A stretch of DNA of 44,214 bases, taken from NCBI GenBank assembly GCA_964513205.1, contig CAZELP010000014.1, positions 1 through 44,214 of the forward strand, given 5' to 3'. The translations under genes were made by a program, and so were the position numbers. How positions within the stretch are numbered: the stretch's first letter is position 1; each line of letters begins with the position of its first letter. Of the stretch, positions 34,356-43,888 are shown piece by piece. The notes under the pieces were generated by a model that made no database searches, had not been told where the DNA came from, and saw only the letters and a program-made list of their open reading frames with translations. The stretch is from JAGVJT01 sp964513205. GTDB lineage: Bacteria; Pseudomonadota; Gammaproteobacteria; Legionellales; Legionellaceae.

Positions 34356-35436
34356 ACTTCGCCTAGAACAACTTCTAGAACGCTTTGAAGAAGTCAATCA
34401 TCTTCTCTCTGATGCCAACGTCATTGCTGATCAGTCGCAATTTAAAACCTTGTCAAAAGAATTTTCACATTTAGAACCCATTACCACTACTTTTATCGAA
34501 TATCAAAAAACCCAGGCTGAATATGAATCGCTGAAAGAATTAATCGCAAGCGGCGATCATGAAATGGCTGAATTAGCTGAAGAAGAACGACCACGTATAG
34601 AAGAGCAACTAGAAACCTTAAAAGAAGCATTACAACAACACTTGTTGCCCAAAGATCCAGATGATGAACGCAATATCTATCTCGAAGTTAGAGCAGGAAC
34701 AGGCGGAGATGAAGCTGCAATTTTTGCTGGCGATTTATTTCGAATGTACACAAGATTTGCTGAATCCAAAGGTTGGCAAACAGAAATTATCAGTGCGCAC
34801 CATGGAGAGCATGGTGGTTTTAAAGAAGTGATTGCAAGCATCAGTGGTCACAATGTGTATGCTGAATTAAAATTTGAATCCGGAGCTCATCGCGTACAAC
34901 GAGTCCCCGCAACAGAATCGCAAGGCCGAGTTCATACCTCAGCGTGCACTGTCGCCATCCTGCCTGAAGTAGAAGAAGTGGAACACGTTGACATTAATCC
35001 AGATGAACTTCGAATTGATACATACCGTGCCTCTGGCGCAGGTGGTCAGCACGTCAACAAAACAGACTCTGCAATTCGAATCACTCACTTGCCAACCGGT
35101 GTGGTTGTTGAGTGTCAGGACGAGCGCTCTCAACATAAAAACCGCGCGAAAGCAATGGCATTATTAAAGTCTAAACTTCTAAATGCAGAGCAAACCAAAC
35201 AACGTGAAGCACAAGCGCAAATGCGAAAATCACTTGTCGGCTCAGGAGATCGCTCTGAACGAATTCGTACTTACAATTTCCCACAAGGACGATTAACCGA
35301 TCACCGTATCAATCTCACTCTTTATCAATTAACTGACATTATGGAAGGTGATTTATCACCTGTGATTGATGCCTTGAAACGAGAGTATCAAGCAGAATTA
35401 CTTGCCGAGTTACACGCGAGTCATGACGACCATTAA
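34339..35436 (+). CDS. prfA: Peptide chain release factor 1
   Basis: RF1 recognises UAA and UAG stop codons and releases the finished protein. The codon-recognition motif PAT is in RVPATESQGRVHTS, and the catalytic GGQ is at 235-237 in GAGGQHVNKTD. At 365 residues it is normal. The start MKKSLELRLEQLLERF (ATG at 34339) was chosen because family members begin there; an ATG three codons earlier is possible. AGGTAA lies upstream inside hemA. The gene overlaps hemA by 17 bases and prmC by 14. Its neighbour prmC encodes the enzyme that methylates the GGQ glutamine. Confidence 0.95.
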   Translation: MKKSLELRLEQLLERFEEVNHLLSDANVIADQSQFKTLSKEFSHLEPITTTFIEYQKTQAEYESLKELIASGDHEMAELAEEERPRIEEQLETLKEALQQHLLPKDPDDERNIYLEVRAGTGGDEAAIFAGDLFRMYTRFAESKGWQTEIISAHHGEHGGFKEVIASISGHNVYAELKFESGAHRVQRVPATESQGRVHTSACTVAILPEVEEVEHVDINPDELRIDTYRASGAGGQHVNKTDSAIRITHLPTGVVVECQDERSQHKNRAKAMALLKSKLLNAEQTKQREAQAQMRKSLVGSGDRSERIRTYNFPQGRLTDHRINLTLYQLTDIMEGDLSPVIDALKREYQAELLAELHASHDDH

Positions 35437-36283
35437 ACAGGCTTTACAGGAAGCCACACGCTCATTAAATTCAAATGAGTCTGCACGATTAGAGGCCGAG
35501 ATCTTACTCGCTCATGTATTGAGTGTATCCCGCACCTTCCTTTATGCACATTCAACAGACGAGCTCCCCCTCGACTCATATTGTGTTTTTCAAAAAAAAA
35601 TAAAAGCAAGACAGGAAGGTCATCCTATCGCGTATTTAACAGGCTCAAAAGAATTTTGGTCACTTTCGTTTATGGTGAATCATGCAACATTAATCCCAAG
35701 ACCAGAAACAGAACTCCTCATTGAACATATCTTAGCGTTGCCACAACAACATCGTATTGACCATGTTTTGGATTTAGGAACAGGCTCAGGAGCGATTGCC
35801 ATTGCTTTGGCGCATATGCGCCCCTCATGGCGTATCACCGCGCTAGACCGTTCTCAAGAGGCGCTTGATATTGCAAAAAGAAATGCCGAAGCACACGGTA
35901 TCCACCATATTCATTTTTTGGTTTCGGATTGGTTTGAACGCATTCTTCCAGAAGATAAGTTTGATGTCATTGTGTCAAATCCACCCTACCTAAAAGACAC
36001 CGATCCACATCTAAATGAGGGTGATTTACGCTTTGAACCCATCCACGCATTAAGTAGCGGTCGAGATGGTCTTGATGCAATCAGAACGATTGTTGCATCT
36101 GCCCCCTCCTACCTCAAGCACGCAGGTTTTCTTTTTCTAGAACATGGCTATGATCAAGCAAGCTCAGTCGCGTCACTGCTGGATCAAAAACATTTTAAAA
36201 ATATTTGCTCAACAGCAGACATCCAAGGGCATCTTCGCATCACTCAAGGACAATGGTTAGGAGAAAACACATCTGAAGATTAG
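35423..36283 (+). CDS. prmC: Release factor glutamine methyltransferase
   Basis: PrmC methylates the glutamine of the GGQ motif in release factors with S-adenosylmethionine. The protein (286 residues) has a helical N-terminal domain (ARLEAEILLAHVL), the SAM-binding DLGTGSGAIAIALA and the substrate-binding VSNPPYL of the N5-glutamine family. LIPRPETELLIE is also characteristic. The ATG at 35423 is the family's start and overlaps the end of prfA. It is the last gene of the hemA operon and is convergent with bioA. Confidence 0.94.
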   Translation: MTTIKQALQEATRSLNSNESARLEAEILLAHVLSVSRTFLYAHSTDELPLDSYCVFQKKIKARQEGHPIAYLTGSKEFWSLSFMVNHATLIPRPETELLIEHILALPQQHRIDHVLDLGTGSGAIAIALAHMRPSWRITALDRSQEALDIAKRNAEAHGIHHIHFLVSDWFERILPEDKFDVIVSNPPYLKDTDPHLNEGDLRFEPIHALSSGRDGLDAIRTIVASAPSYLKHAGFLFLEHGYDQASSVASLLDQKHFKNICSTADIQGHLRITQGQWLGENTSED

Positions 36284-36305
36284 GGAAAAAATTAAACGAT
36301 GCAGG

Positions 36306-37595
36306 TTATGCCAGAGTTCTAATGATATCTTCTATTTTCTGATAAGCCTCAATCAACTCATCCTCTTTTAAGCAGTAAGGGGGTAATAGATATACTGTAT
36401 TCGCCAAGGGGCGCAGTACCAATTGCTGTTCTAGAAATCGTTTTTTCAAATTCGCATTCAGCATATCTGTGTGTTCTGTTTTGATTTCGAATGCGGCAAC
36501 AATCCCCATTGAACGTATCCGCATCACATGCGGAAAACGCTGCAATCGAACCAAATGTTGACAGTGAATCTCATGTATCTTTTTTATTTGGAGGAAAACA
36601 TCGGATGTGAACAAACTCAACGAAGTCAAGGCAGCACGACAGGCGATAGGATTTGCCGTATAGGTATGTCCATGCGAGAAAGCATAGCGGGCTTTTGCCG
36701 ACAAAAAGACACGATAAATTTCATCTCGTGTCACAGTCAAGGCAAGTGGCAAAAATCCTCCAGTTAATGCTTTTGATAAACATAAAAAATCTGGAGTGAC
36801 ATTCACTTGATTAAGTGCAAATAAATGGCCTGTTCGCCCAAATCCAGTCATCACCTCATCGAAAATCACTAAGATACCAAACTTCCGAACTCGCTCAACG
36901 ACAGCCGTCAGAAACTCCGGACGACACATTCTCATTCCAGATGCACCTTGAATCAAAGGCTCAACAATCAACGCCGCAATTTTTGAAGCATTTTCAGATA
37001 AAAGTTCATCCAATCGTTTTAATGCATATTCCTCTTTGGTACTTAAAGCGTCATCATGCATCCATGTGTCTGCAAAAGGAAATGTCAGCACTTTAAATAA
37101 AAGTGGTTCAAACGGATCGTGATATCCCGAAGTCGCTCCAACAGACATCGCGCCAAATGTATCGCCATGATATGCGCCTTCAAAACTTAAAAACAAATGA
37201 CGCGACTCACCCAGATTATCCCAATACTGAACCGCCATTTTTAGGGCAATCTCAACAGCAGTTGAGCCATTGTCAGAATAAAAAAAACGATGTAACGATT
37301 TCGGCAAATGCTGACCTAGAGCCTCAGCCAAAGCAACAGCAGGCTCATGTGTAAAACCGGAAAACATCACATGTTCTAGATTTAAAGCTTGCTCATAAAT
37401 CGCTTTTGCAATGACTGGATGTCCATGTCCATGCACATTGACCCACCAACTAGAGACCAAATCAAGATAGGCTTTGCCGTTTGGATCAAAAAGATATGCG
37501 CCTTCGGCACGTTGTACAACAATGGGTGGCACCTCTGTTTTTTGATGTTCAAAAGGATGCCATATCCACTCTTTATCTCGCTGCAACAAATTCAT
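36306..37595 (-). CDS. bioA: Adenosylmethionine-8-amino-7-oxononanoate aminotransferase
   Basis: BioA makes 7,8-diaminopelargonic acid in biotin synthesis, using S-adenosylmethionine as amino donor and pyridoxal phosphate as cofactor. The 429-residue fold-type I enzyme has WHPFEHQ at the N-terminus, SSWWVNVHGHGHP, the cofactor-binding SDNGSTAVEIALKMA, the IFDEVMTGFGRTG segment, and the Schiff-base lysine in LCLSKALTGGFLPLA. Its ATG overlaps the bioD stop codon (ATGA). It ends the truA-to-bioA leftward run. Confidence 0.94.
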   Translation of the reverse strand: MNLLQRDKEWIWHPFEHQKTEVPPIVVQRAEGAYLFDPNGKAYLDLVSSWWVNVHGHGHPVIAKAIYEQALNLEHVMFSGFTHEPAVALAEALGQHLPKSLHRFFYSDNGSTAVEIALKMAVQYWDNLGESRHLFLSFEGAYHGDTFGAMSVGATSGYHDPFEPLLFKVLTFPFADTWMHDDALSTKEEYALKRLDELLSENASKIAALIVEPLIQGASGMRMCRPEFLTAVVERVRKFGILVIFDEVMTGFGRTGHLFALNQVNVTPDFLCLSKALTGGFLPLALTVTRDEIYRVFLSAKARYAFSHGHTYTANPIACRAALTSLSLFTSDVFLQIKKIHEIHCQHLVRLQRFPHVMRIRSMGIVAAFEIKTEHTDMLNANLKKRFLEQQLVLRPLANTVYLLPPYCLKEDELIEAYQKIEDIIRTLA

Positions 37596-38206
37596 GAATA
37601 TTCTCTTAACAAAGTTTTTAGTGGAGCAGGCAGTGGCACGTTCTCTAAAACGTTTTTATTGACTTCTGAAAACCAAGGCAAACAAGCTAGAACGGTGGTC
37701 CTGCCATAATGTTCAATGGCTTTTTTATTTTCCAGCACATCGTCTCCAGTCATAATGACACCCAGAAGATCCAGTTTTTTATCACGTATGGCTTTGATGC
37801 TGAGTAATGTATGGTTAATTGTTCCAAGACGAGCAGAAGCCACTAAAATAATAGGATGATTCAAATGACAAAATAAATCTAACATCAACTCTTTTTCGTT
37901 CAAAGGCACACATACACCACCGGCCCCTTCAATAATCATAGAACAACTAGAAGGAAGCGTAATTTGCTTAACTTCAATTGATTTCTCTTCAAAAGAGGCA
38001 GCCAAATGAGGCGAAACAGGCGCATCAAACGCGTAGCATTCAGGGTAAATGGGTGCACCAGACAACAAAGAAACGGTTTCCTTATCAGAACCTTCCAAAA
38101 CGCCAGTTTGAATCGGCTTAAAATAAGCCCATCCCGTATGCAAACACAACCAACTGGATACCAGTGTTTTTCCTACATTTGTATCTGTGCCTGTAATGAC
38201 AATCAT
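37592..38206 (-). CDS. bioD: Dethiobiotin synthetase
   Basis: BioD closes the ureido ring of dethiobiotin with CO2 and ATP. The protein starts MIVITGTDTNVGKTLVSSWL, where GTDTNVGKT is the P-loop; KPIQTG follows and IIEGAGGVCVPL is the second nucleotide-binding segment. The start at 38206 gives 204 residues, the normal size, and overlaps the bioC stop codon in ATGA; the frame open to 38281 lies inside bioC and is not used. Coupled to bioC and bioA. Confidence 0.94.
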   Translation of the reverse strand: MIVITGTDTNVGKTLVSSWLCLHTGWAYFKPIQTGVLEGSDKETVSLLSGAPIYPECYAFDAPVSPHLAASFEEKSIEVKQITLPSSCSMIIEGAGGVCVPLNEKELMLDLFCHLNHPIILVASARLGTINHTLLSIKAIRDKKLDLLGVIMTGDDVLENKKAIEHYGRTTVLACLPWFSEVNKNVLENVPLPAPLKTLLREYS

Positions 38207-38943
38207 AAAATCACCACCGCATAAAAAATTTGGTAAGTCAGCGAAACAGGTCGTAAATCTTCTCTTATTTTTTTTAAACAAGAAAGGGATACAGGAACGC
38301 TAGCGGCACTCGCTCCTAATGCCCTCAAATAAGACATTAATGCCCGAGGATCTGAGAAATTTAATGTACACGCTTCTTGTGCTGTATCGCAAACCTGACC
38401 TAGTTCTGTTAAAAAAGTTTGTAAGTATGATGCTGTTGGATAAGGTTTTCTTGGCGGTTCTGCGCCATGTGAACCTAAAAAAGCATACCAATCATCAAAA
38501 GTGCCTGCTAAGAGCGCCGTAAATGCCAATATTTTTGCACCACGAGCATGATTCAACACAACTTTTTTTAGAGAGTCAGCCCACTGAAAAGCAAAATTTG
38601 AAACCACTAAATCATATCCCTCAAAATCACGCGTCAAAAAATCAACGCACTCATAACGAATATTGGGACAATTCTCAAATTTTTTTGCAGCTTGTTGCAA
38701 CATATTCGATGAAAAATCCACCAACGTAAAGTTGCTCGAGGCGCAATGTGGCAACAGTGCTTGTGTCATGTGACCAGTCCCACAACCCAAATCCAATACA
38801 GAGTGCAACGATTGAGTCTGAGCATGAGAAACAATCATCCGCGAGAGCTTTTGTGCAGACATTTTCTGTACAAAAGCAACACCATCATAAGTTTGACTCG
38901 CCTGATTAAAACGCGACTGAGCTTGTTGTATTTCAGATGACAT
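38203..38943 (-). CDS. bioC: Malonyl-ACP O-methyltransferase
   Basis: BioC methylates malonyl-ACP to start pimelate synthesis for biotin. The SAM-binding motif LDLGCGTGHMTQALL, then FTLVDFSSNML and LVVSNFAFQWADSL, match BioC. RFNQASQTYDGVAFVQ near the start is the family's usual N-terminus. The ATG at 38943 (MSSEIQQAQ) gives 246 residues; a TTG six bases upstream overlaps the cysS stop codon and could also be used. bioB, bioF and bioH are not in the window, so the pathway must be completed elsewhere. Confidence 0.88.
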   Translation of the reverse strand: MSSEIQQAQSRFNQASQTYDGVAFVQKMSAQKLSRMIVSHAQTQSLHSVLDLGCGTGHMTQALLPHCASSNFTLVDFSSNMLQQAAKKFENCPNIRYECVDFLTRDFEGYDLVVSNFAFQWADSLKKVVLNHARGAKILAFTALLAGTFDDWYAFLGSHGAEPPRKPYPTASYLQTFLTELGQVCDTAQEACTLNFSDPRALMSYLRALGASAASVPVSLSCLKKIREDLRPVSLTYQIFYAVVIL

Positions 38944-38945
38944 AA

Positions 38946-40322
38946 TCAAGACAGCTTTTTACGCCAAACAGTCCCCTCTGGCTTGTCTTCGATTTCGATT
39001 CCCATATCTGAAAGTGTTTCACGAATTTTATCAGCACGTCCCCAATCTTTATTTTGACGTGCCACCAAGCGCTCTTCAATCAAAGCGTCTATTGTATTTC
39101 GATTTTCATCTTCAATACCTACTTGTAAGAATAATTTAGGCTCGATTGTCAATAAACCCAGTTGATTGGCAAGCGTTTTCAGTGTAAACGCCAGATGCTT
39201 ATCTTGTGTTTTATTGACTTCACGTGACAAATCAAATAGAACCGATAAAGCCACGGGAGTATTAAAATCATCTGACATCGCGTCGTTGAATTTTAATGCC
39301 CAAAAATCAACGAGACTTGTTTCATCTTGTATCGAAATATCACGCAATGCTTGATAAAGTCTATTCAAAGCTTTTTCTGCCATCTGCAAATTTTCTGTGG
39401 CGTAATTAAGCGGACTTCGATAATGACCACTCAGTAAAAAATAACGTAAAACCTCAGGATGATACGTTTGTAAAGCGTCTTTTATCGTTAAAAAATTACC
39501 CGTAGATTTTGACATTTTTTCATGATTGAGCTGTAACATCCCAACATGCAGCCAATAATTCGCGAATGTTTTCCCGGTTGCACACTCACTTTGCGCAATT
39601 TCATTTTCATGATGTGGGAATTGTAGATCGAGTCCACCACCATGGATATCGAAATGCTCACCCAAAACATCCATGGCCATCGCAGAACACTCAATATGCC
39701 AACCAGGGCGACCCGAACCAAACGGAGAAGGCCAACTCGGCTCGTTAGGCTTTGCTCGCTTCCATAACACAAAATCAAGAGGCGAACGTTTTCCCTCAGC
39801 AACGTCAACCCTCACGCCACTCATCAAACCATCTAAATCTTTGTGAGATAATTTTCCGTACGCTTTAAAACGAGAAACTTCGAAACAAACATCGCCTTCT
39901 TCACTCATATAAGCGATCTCTTTTTCCAAAAGACGCTCAATTAACCGAATGATCGCATCAATAGAAGTGGTTGCTCGCGGCTCTATGGTTGGGAAAAGAC
40001 ACCCCAATGACTCCATGTCTTCGTGCATAGATGCGATATAAGAGTCTGTCAGAGCATTAAACGAAACGCCACGCTCCAAGGCTCGCACAATGATTTTATC
40101 ATCGATGTCAGTGATATTCTTTACATAAGTCACCTGATAGCCAATCGATTGTAAAAAACGTACGATTACGTCAAAACAAACCATGGCTCGGGCATGTCCC
40201 AAATGGCAATGGTCGTAAACAGTAATACCACAGACATAAAGTCCAATCTGTCCTGGTACTCGCGGCACAAAGTGCTCTTTTTTTCTAGAGAGCGAATTAT
40301 AAACTGTTAAGTTACTGACCAT
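38946..40322 (-). CDS. cysS: Cysteinyl-tRNA synthetase
   Basis: CysS charges tRNA-Cys. The 458-residue class I enzyme has the zinc cysteine in YVCGITVYD, the HIGH-type HLGHARAM, WHIECSAMA, FPHHENEIAQSE, and the KMSKS motif in HEKMSKSTGNF. The C-terminal WGRADKIRETLSDMGIEIED is typical. The start overlaps the end of glnS by 11 bases. The pairing of glnS and cysS occurs in several gammaproteobacteria. Confidence 0.96.
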   Translation of the reverse strand: MVSNLTVYNSLSRKKEHFVPRVPGQIGLYVCGITVYDHCHLGHARAMVCFDVIVRFLQSIGYQVTYVKNITDIDDKIIVRALERGVSFNALTDSYIASMHEDMESLGCLFPTIEPRATTSIDAIIRLIERLLEKEIAYMSEEGDVCFEVSRFKAYGKLSHKDLDGLMSGVRVDVAEGKRSPLDFVLWKRAKPNEPSWPSPFGSGRPGWHIECSAMAMDVLGEHFDIHGGGLDLQFPHHENEIAQSECATGKTFANYWLHVGMLQLNHEKMSKSTGNFLTIKDALQTYHPEVLRYFLLSGHYRSPLNYATENLQMAEKALNRLYQALRDISIQDETSLVDFWALKFNDAMSDDFNTPVALSVLFDLSREVNKTQDKHLAFTLKTLANQLGLLTIEPKLFLQVGIEDENRNTIDALIEERLVARQNKDWGRADKIRETLSDMGIEIEDKPEGTVWRKKLS

Positions 40323-41979
40323 TCATTTTTCCCCAAGTGTCTTTCAAATCCACCACACGATGGCAAATACGCACTTCATCGCTTTCACAAGCATTGATTG
40401 CATAATATCCTAAACGTTCAAATTGAAAGACAGAGTGAAGAGATGCATGCTTCAAAGCGGGTTCTAAATATCCCTGTCTTCGCTTCAAAGAATCATGATT
40501 TAGAAACTGCATAAAGTCTTCTTCACGGGCAGGATTAGCATCTAAAAACAAACGATCATATTCTAGCACGTCGATAGGATGAGCATGCTCAATGGATACC
40601 CAATGTATGACGCCCTTCACCTTTCGTCCAACAGGATTTTTGCCCAAAGTATCTTTGTCATAAGAGCAACGCAACAACACAACCTCTCCTGCCTCGTTGT
40701 ATACAACCTCATCGCAACGAATCACATACGCATGTCTTAAACGAACCTCAGCTCCTTTCGATAAACGAAAATAACCTTTTGGAGGGTTTTCCATAAAATC
40801 GCTTCGCTCGATATAAATCTCGCGTGAAAACGGAACGGTACGCTCTCCTAGCTCAGGATTCTGAGGATGAAACGGAACTGAAAGAGATTCACAGTGTGAT
40901 TCGTCCATGTTTTCAATCACAACCTTAATCGGATCAAGCACACACATTGCCCGCTTAGTTGTCGTATTTAGTACATTACGAACACAGTTCTCTAACACAG
41001 ACATGTCAATCACAGAGTCGCTACGCGAAATGCCGATTTCTTCGCAAAATTGATGGAGTGCCTCTGGAGGATAACCTCTTTTTCTCATTCCCCGCAAAGT
41101 CGGAAGTCTTGGATCATCCCAGCCCTCAACGACTTTGGACTCAACAAGCTCACGAAGTTTTCGCTTGCTGGTAACGGTATGGGAAAGGTTCAGCCTTGCA
41201 AATTCAGTTTGCACAGGCTTGGCTGGAACAGGAAGATGTTCAATAAACCAATCATAGAGCGGACGGTGATCTTGAAACTCTAATGTACACAATGAATGCG
41301 TGATCTTTTCCAAAGCATCAGAAATGGGATGTGCGTAATCATACATGGGATAAATACACCATGCATCGCCAGTTCGCTGATGAGAAACGTGTCGAATTCG
41401 ATACAACACAGGATCTCGCAAGTTGATATTGCCAGAACTCATGTCGATTTTAGCGCGTAACACATGAGCACCATCTTCAAATTCACCAGCTTTCATTCGC
41501 TCAAACAAAGAGAGATTTTCTTCAACACTGCGTGTTCGATAAGGACTCTCTCGTCCCGGCTCCTGCAAAGTCCCTCGATAGGCGCGAATTTCTTCGATAG
41601 TCAAACTGTCTACATAAGCCAATCCTTTTTGAATTAACAGACAGGCAAAATCATATAATTCTTGGTAATAATCAGACGAGTGTGTCATCGCACACCAGTC
41701 AAAACCAAGCCACTTCACGTCTTCGATGATTGCGCGAACATACTCGTCCTCCTCTTTCATCGGATTGGTATCATCAAAACGCAAATAACAACGGCCGGAA
41801 AACTCATTTGCAAGACCAAAGTTCAAGCATATTGATTTTGCATGCCCGACATGTAAATACCCATTTGGCTCGGGAGGAAAGCGCGTAATCACTTCCTGGT
41901 GCTTTTTTGTAGCCAAATCTTCTCGAATAAGCTGTCTGATAAAATGTTGTTGCCCTTCAGATACTGATTGTTCACTCAT
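40312..41979 (-). CDS. glnS: Glutaminyl-tRNA synthetase
   Basis: GlnS charges tRNA-Gln. The 555-residue class I enzyme has PPEPNGYLHVGHAKSI at 35-50 (HIGH-type HVGH), LRFDDTNPMKE, and VTSKRKL as the KMSKS-type motif. EFQDHRPLYDWF is the usual anticodon and acceptor-binding context. TAGGA lies upstream of the ATG. It begins 8 bases after truA and overlaps cysS, so the run is probably one transcript. Confidence 0.96.
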   Translation of the reverse strand: MSEQSVSEGQQHFIRQLIREDLATKKHQEVITRFPPEPNGYLHVGHAKSICLNFGLANEFSGRCYLRFDDTNPMKEEDEYVRAIIEDVKWLGFDWCAMTHSSDYYQELYDFACLLIQKGLAYVDSLTIEEIRAYRGTLQEPGRESPYRTRSVEENLSLFERMKAGEFEDGAHVLRAKIDMSSGNINLRDPVLYRIRHVSHQRTGDAWCIYPMYDYAHPISDALEKITHSLCTLEFQDHRPLYDWFIEHLPVPAKPVQTEFARLNLSHTVTSKRKLRELVESKVVEGWDDPRLPTLRGMRKRGYPPEALHQFCEEIGISRSDSVIDMSVLENCVRNVLNTTTKRAMCVLDPIKVVIENMDESHCESLSVPFHPQNPELGERTVPFSREIYIERSDFMENPPKGYFRLSKGAEVRLRHAYVIRCDEVVYNEAGEVVLLRCSYDKDTLGKNPVGRKVKGVIHWVSIEHAHPIDVLEYDRLFLDANPAREEDFMQFLNHDSLKRRQGYLEPALKHASLHSVFQFERLGYYAINACESDEVRICHRVVDLKDTWGKMNGQ

Positions 41980-41987
41980 AACTATTC

Positions 41988-42767
41988 CTACAAAATAATG
42001 GGACCTAAACTGGGCTTTATAATGCCAAACGCTTTAGGATACCGAACACCGACCAGATAAAGACCATAAGGAGCAGCAGTCACAGCCCCCATTCGTCTAT
42101 CTTTTGCCAACAAAACTTCCTTAACCCAAGCAACTTCGCGCCGACCACTGCCAACAGCCATCAAAACGCCCACAATGTTGCGCACCATATGATGTAAAAA
42201 AGCGTTTGCCGTTACATCCACAATGACTAACTCATCTCGTCGTTTCACTTCAATACTTTCGATTTTTCGCATGGGGGTTTTTGATTGACACTCAACAGAA
42301 CGAAAAGATGTAAAATCTTGCTCTCCAACCAGAAATTGCGCAGCCTCATGCATTAACGTGTGATCCAAAGGCTGATAAGACCACGTCACGTTACTTCGCA
42401 TAATCGCCGGACGAATGGATGTATTGTAAATCACATAACGATAACTGCGTGACAATGCAGAATAACGCGCATGAAATTGTGATGGAACTTCTTTCGCCCA
42501 ACGCACACAGACATCTTTGGGAAGCTTAGAGTTTGCACCAAAAATCCAAGCACGCATATTGCGGGTTTTCTCTGTATCAAAATGCACAATTTGATGAGTG
42601 GCGTGTACACCCGTGTCAGTACGGCCAGCACAAGTCAGCATAACAGGATGATCTGCAACATCACTCAGTGCTTCTTCTAGAAGATGTTGTACTGTGCGAA
42701 GTCCAGTCTGAGATTGCCAACCATGATACTGACTCCCATCATATTCAACCATCAAGGCAATACGCAT
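41988..42767 (-). CDS. truA: tRNA pseudouridine(38-40) synthase
   Basis: TruA converts uridines 38-40 of the tRNA anticodon arm to pseudouridine. The protein begins MRIALMVEYDGSQYHGWQSQ, has the catalytic aspartate D51 in CAGRTDTGVHATHQ, the basic SRSYRYVIYN segment and FLHHMVRNIVG near the end. The ATG at 42767 gives 259 residues and matches the family's start; the frame extends upstream to 42833 with a second ATG at 42779, but that stretch is not TruA-like and reaches the terminator-like hairpin. Confidence 0.94.
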   Translation of the reverse strand: MRIALMVEYDGSQYHGWQSQTGLRTVQHLLEEALSDVADHPVMLTCAGRTDTGVHATHQIVHFDTEKTRNMRAWIFGANSKLPKDVCVRWAKEVPSQFHARYSALSRSYRYVIYNTSIRPAIMRSNVTWSYQPLDHTLMHEAAQFLVGEQDFTSFRSVECQSKTPMRKIESIEVKRRDELVIVDVTANAFLHHMVRNIVGVLMAVGSGRREVAWVKEVLLAKDRRMGAVTAAPYGLYLVGVRYPKAFGIIKPSLGPIIL

Positions 42768-42833
42768 AGAAGAACTCATGAATAAATGTGAAAATTTACT
42801 CCATTGCGCCTGATTTGTCCAGGGGAGAAACAA

Positions 42834-42869
42834 CCTCTATTTACCTAAAACTGAGTCAGTAAATAGAGG
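42834..42869 (-). terminator. Strong hairpin, probable terminator of the gene at 42876-43772
   Basis: CCTCTATTTAC (42834-42844) and GTAAATAGAGG (42859-42869) form a perfect 11-pair stem with a 14-base loop. Read leftward it begins 6 bases after the stop codon and is followed by TTGTTTCT, a moderate T-run. It separates the hypothetical gene from truA. Confidence 0.65.
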
Positions 42870-42875
42870 TCTATC

Positions 42876-43772
42876 TTATCTCAAGTAGGCAACAGGAGAA
42901 GGATTTAAGCTTGAAGATGAGCTGTTACAAGCAGACGATTCTTCATCAAAAAATTTTATAACCCATCGAGAAGGTGTTTGTGGATCGATTGTAGATAGTC
43001 TGTTTGTTTCTTCTAGTATGACTTCAAGGTTTTTACAAACACGATCAAAAGGAACATAAATTCCTTTGATCACCTGAATCGCATTGTAATCAATCTGAAC
43101 AGGATATTTTTTTCGAAGCTGATGAAGTGCATCCCCTACTTTACCTAGTTGATTTAACAAAAACTGTAAATCTGAAACCGTGTTTTGAAGCGCAAATAAA
43201 TCCCAGCTTGTTTCTAATAAGTTATTTTTATCAAAAAGCTCAGATTCATCTTCTATAGAAAACAACTCACGAAGATGATCTCCTAATGTCTGTCCTTGAC
43301 GCAAAAGACCAATTCGAACTGAACGAACAAAATTTGCACACTCTCGTTCCGATTTGCTTTGAGAATCAAAATTCACGGGTTTAATCAGCTTTGTTGTTCT
43401 ATGTCCATTTTTTGAACCATCTTCCTCTGTCACAAGATGAATCCCAAAAATTGTCTCAATTTCTGTTTTCGTCATACGAGAATCGGATAGAAAATAACTC
43501 ATTTCGGCTTGGTTAAACCTGATAGCGCGAGTACGTTTAAGATTTTTTTCTGAAAATAAAGGAGTATAAAAATCCTCAAAACTCATTGGCCAATATTGGG
43601 TCTCACGTGTCAAAGGGTCGAAAAGATAATCCTTAATCTCTACTTTTTTCATTGCTTTCAAACGAAAAAGAGGCTCTTTTGCTTGCTCTTGCGAACGCAC
43701 CCAGTATAAGAGCGTATCTTCTGAAATAGGGTAATTTGTTTGTTCTAAAAAGTTTTTATAGTAAATTTTCAT
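42876..43772 (-). CDS. Hypothetical protein
   Basis: I do not recognise this 298-residue soluble protein. The ATG at 43772 has GGAG 7 bases upstream and is preferred over the in-frame start at 43805. The N-terminal part is rich in Y, K and E (KIYYKNFLEQTNYP); the middle is helical with leucine-rich stretches (LFALQNTVSDLQFLLNQLG), possibly a coiled coil. The C-terminus is serine-rich (SSACNSSSSSLNPSPVAYLR). No signal peptide or membrane helix. It has its own promoter with an inverted repeat and its own terminator, as expected of an independently regulated orphan gene. Confidence 0.6.
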   Translation of the reverse strand: MKIYYKNFLEQTNYPISEDTLLYWVRSQEQAKEPLFRLKAMKKVEIKDYLFDPLTRETQYWPMSFEDFYTPLFSEKNLKRTRAIRFNQAEMSYFLSDSRMTKTEIETIFGIHLVTEEDGSKNGHRTTKLIKPVNFDSQSKSERECANFVRSVRIGLLRQGQTLGDHLRELFSIEDESELFDKNNLLETSWDLFALQNTVSDLQFLLNQLGKVGDALHQLRKKYPVQIDYNAIQVIKGIYVPFDRVCKNLEVILEETNRLSTIDPQTPSRWVIKFFDEESSACNSSSSSLNPSPVAYLR

Positions 43773-43777
43773 ACAGC

Positions 43778-43815
43778 ATCTCCAAATTTGTGCGTTATTA
43801 TACATATTTGGAGAT
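43778..43815 (-). promoter_or_regulatory. Promoter with flanking 10-base inverted repeat
   Basis: A perfect minus-strand TATAAT (43802-43797) lies between ATCTCCAAAT (43778-43787) and ATTTGGAGAT (43806-43815), perfect complements 18 bases apart. The lower arm contains the ribosome binding site GGAG. Either a regulator binds both arms around the -10 box, or, if transcription starts farther upstream, the RNA folds and hides the ribosome binding site. The -35 match (TGTAAA) is poor. Confidence 0.5.
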
Positions 43816-43888
43816 TATTTTTACACTAAAATTTACTCAGTCTGATATTTTTTAACCTGAGCCCATGTAAAGCGATCTGTTTGTAACT

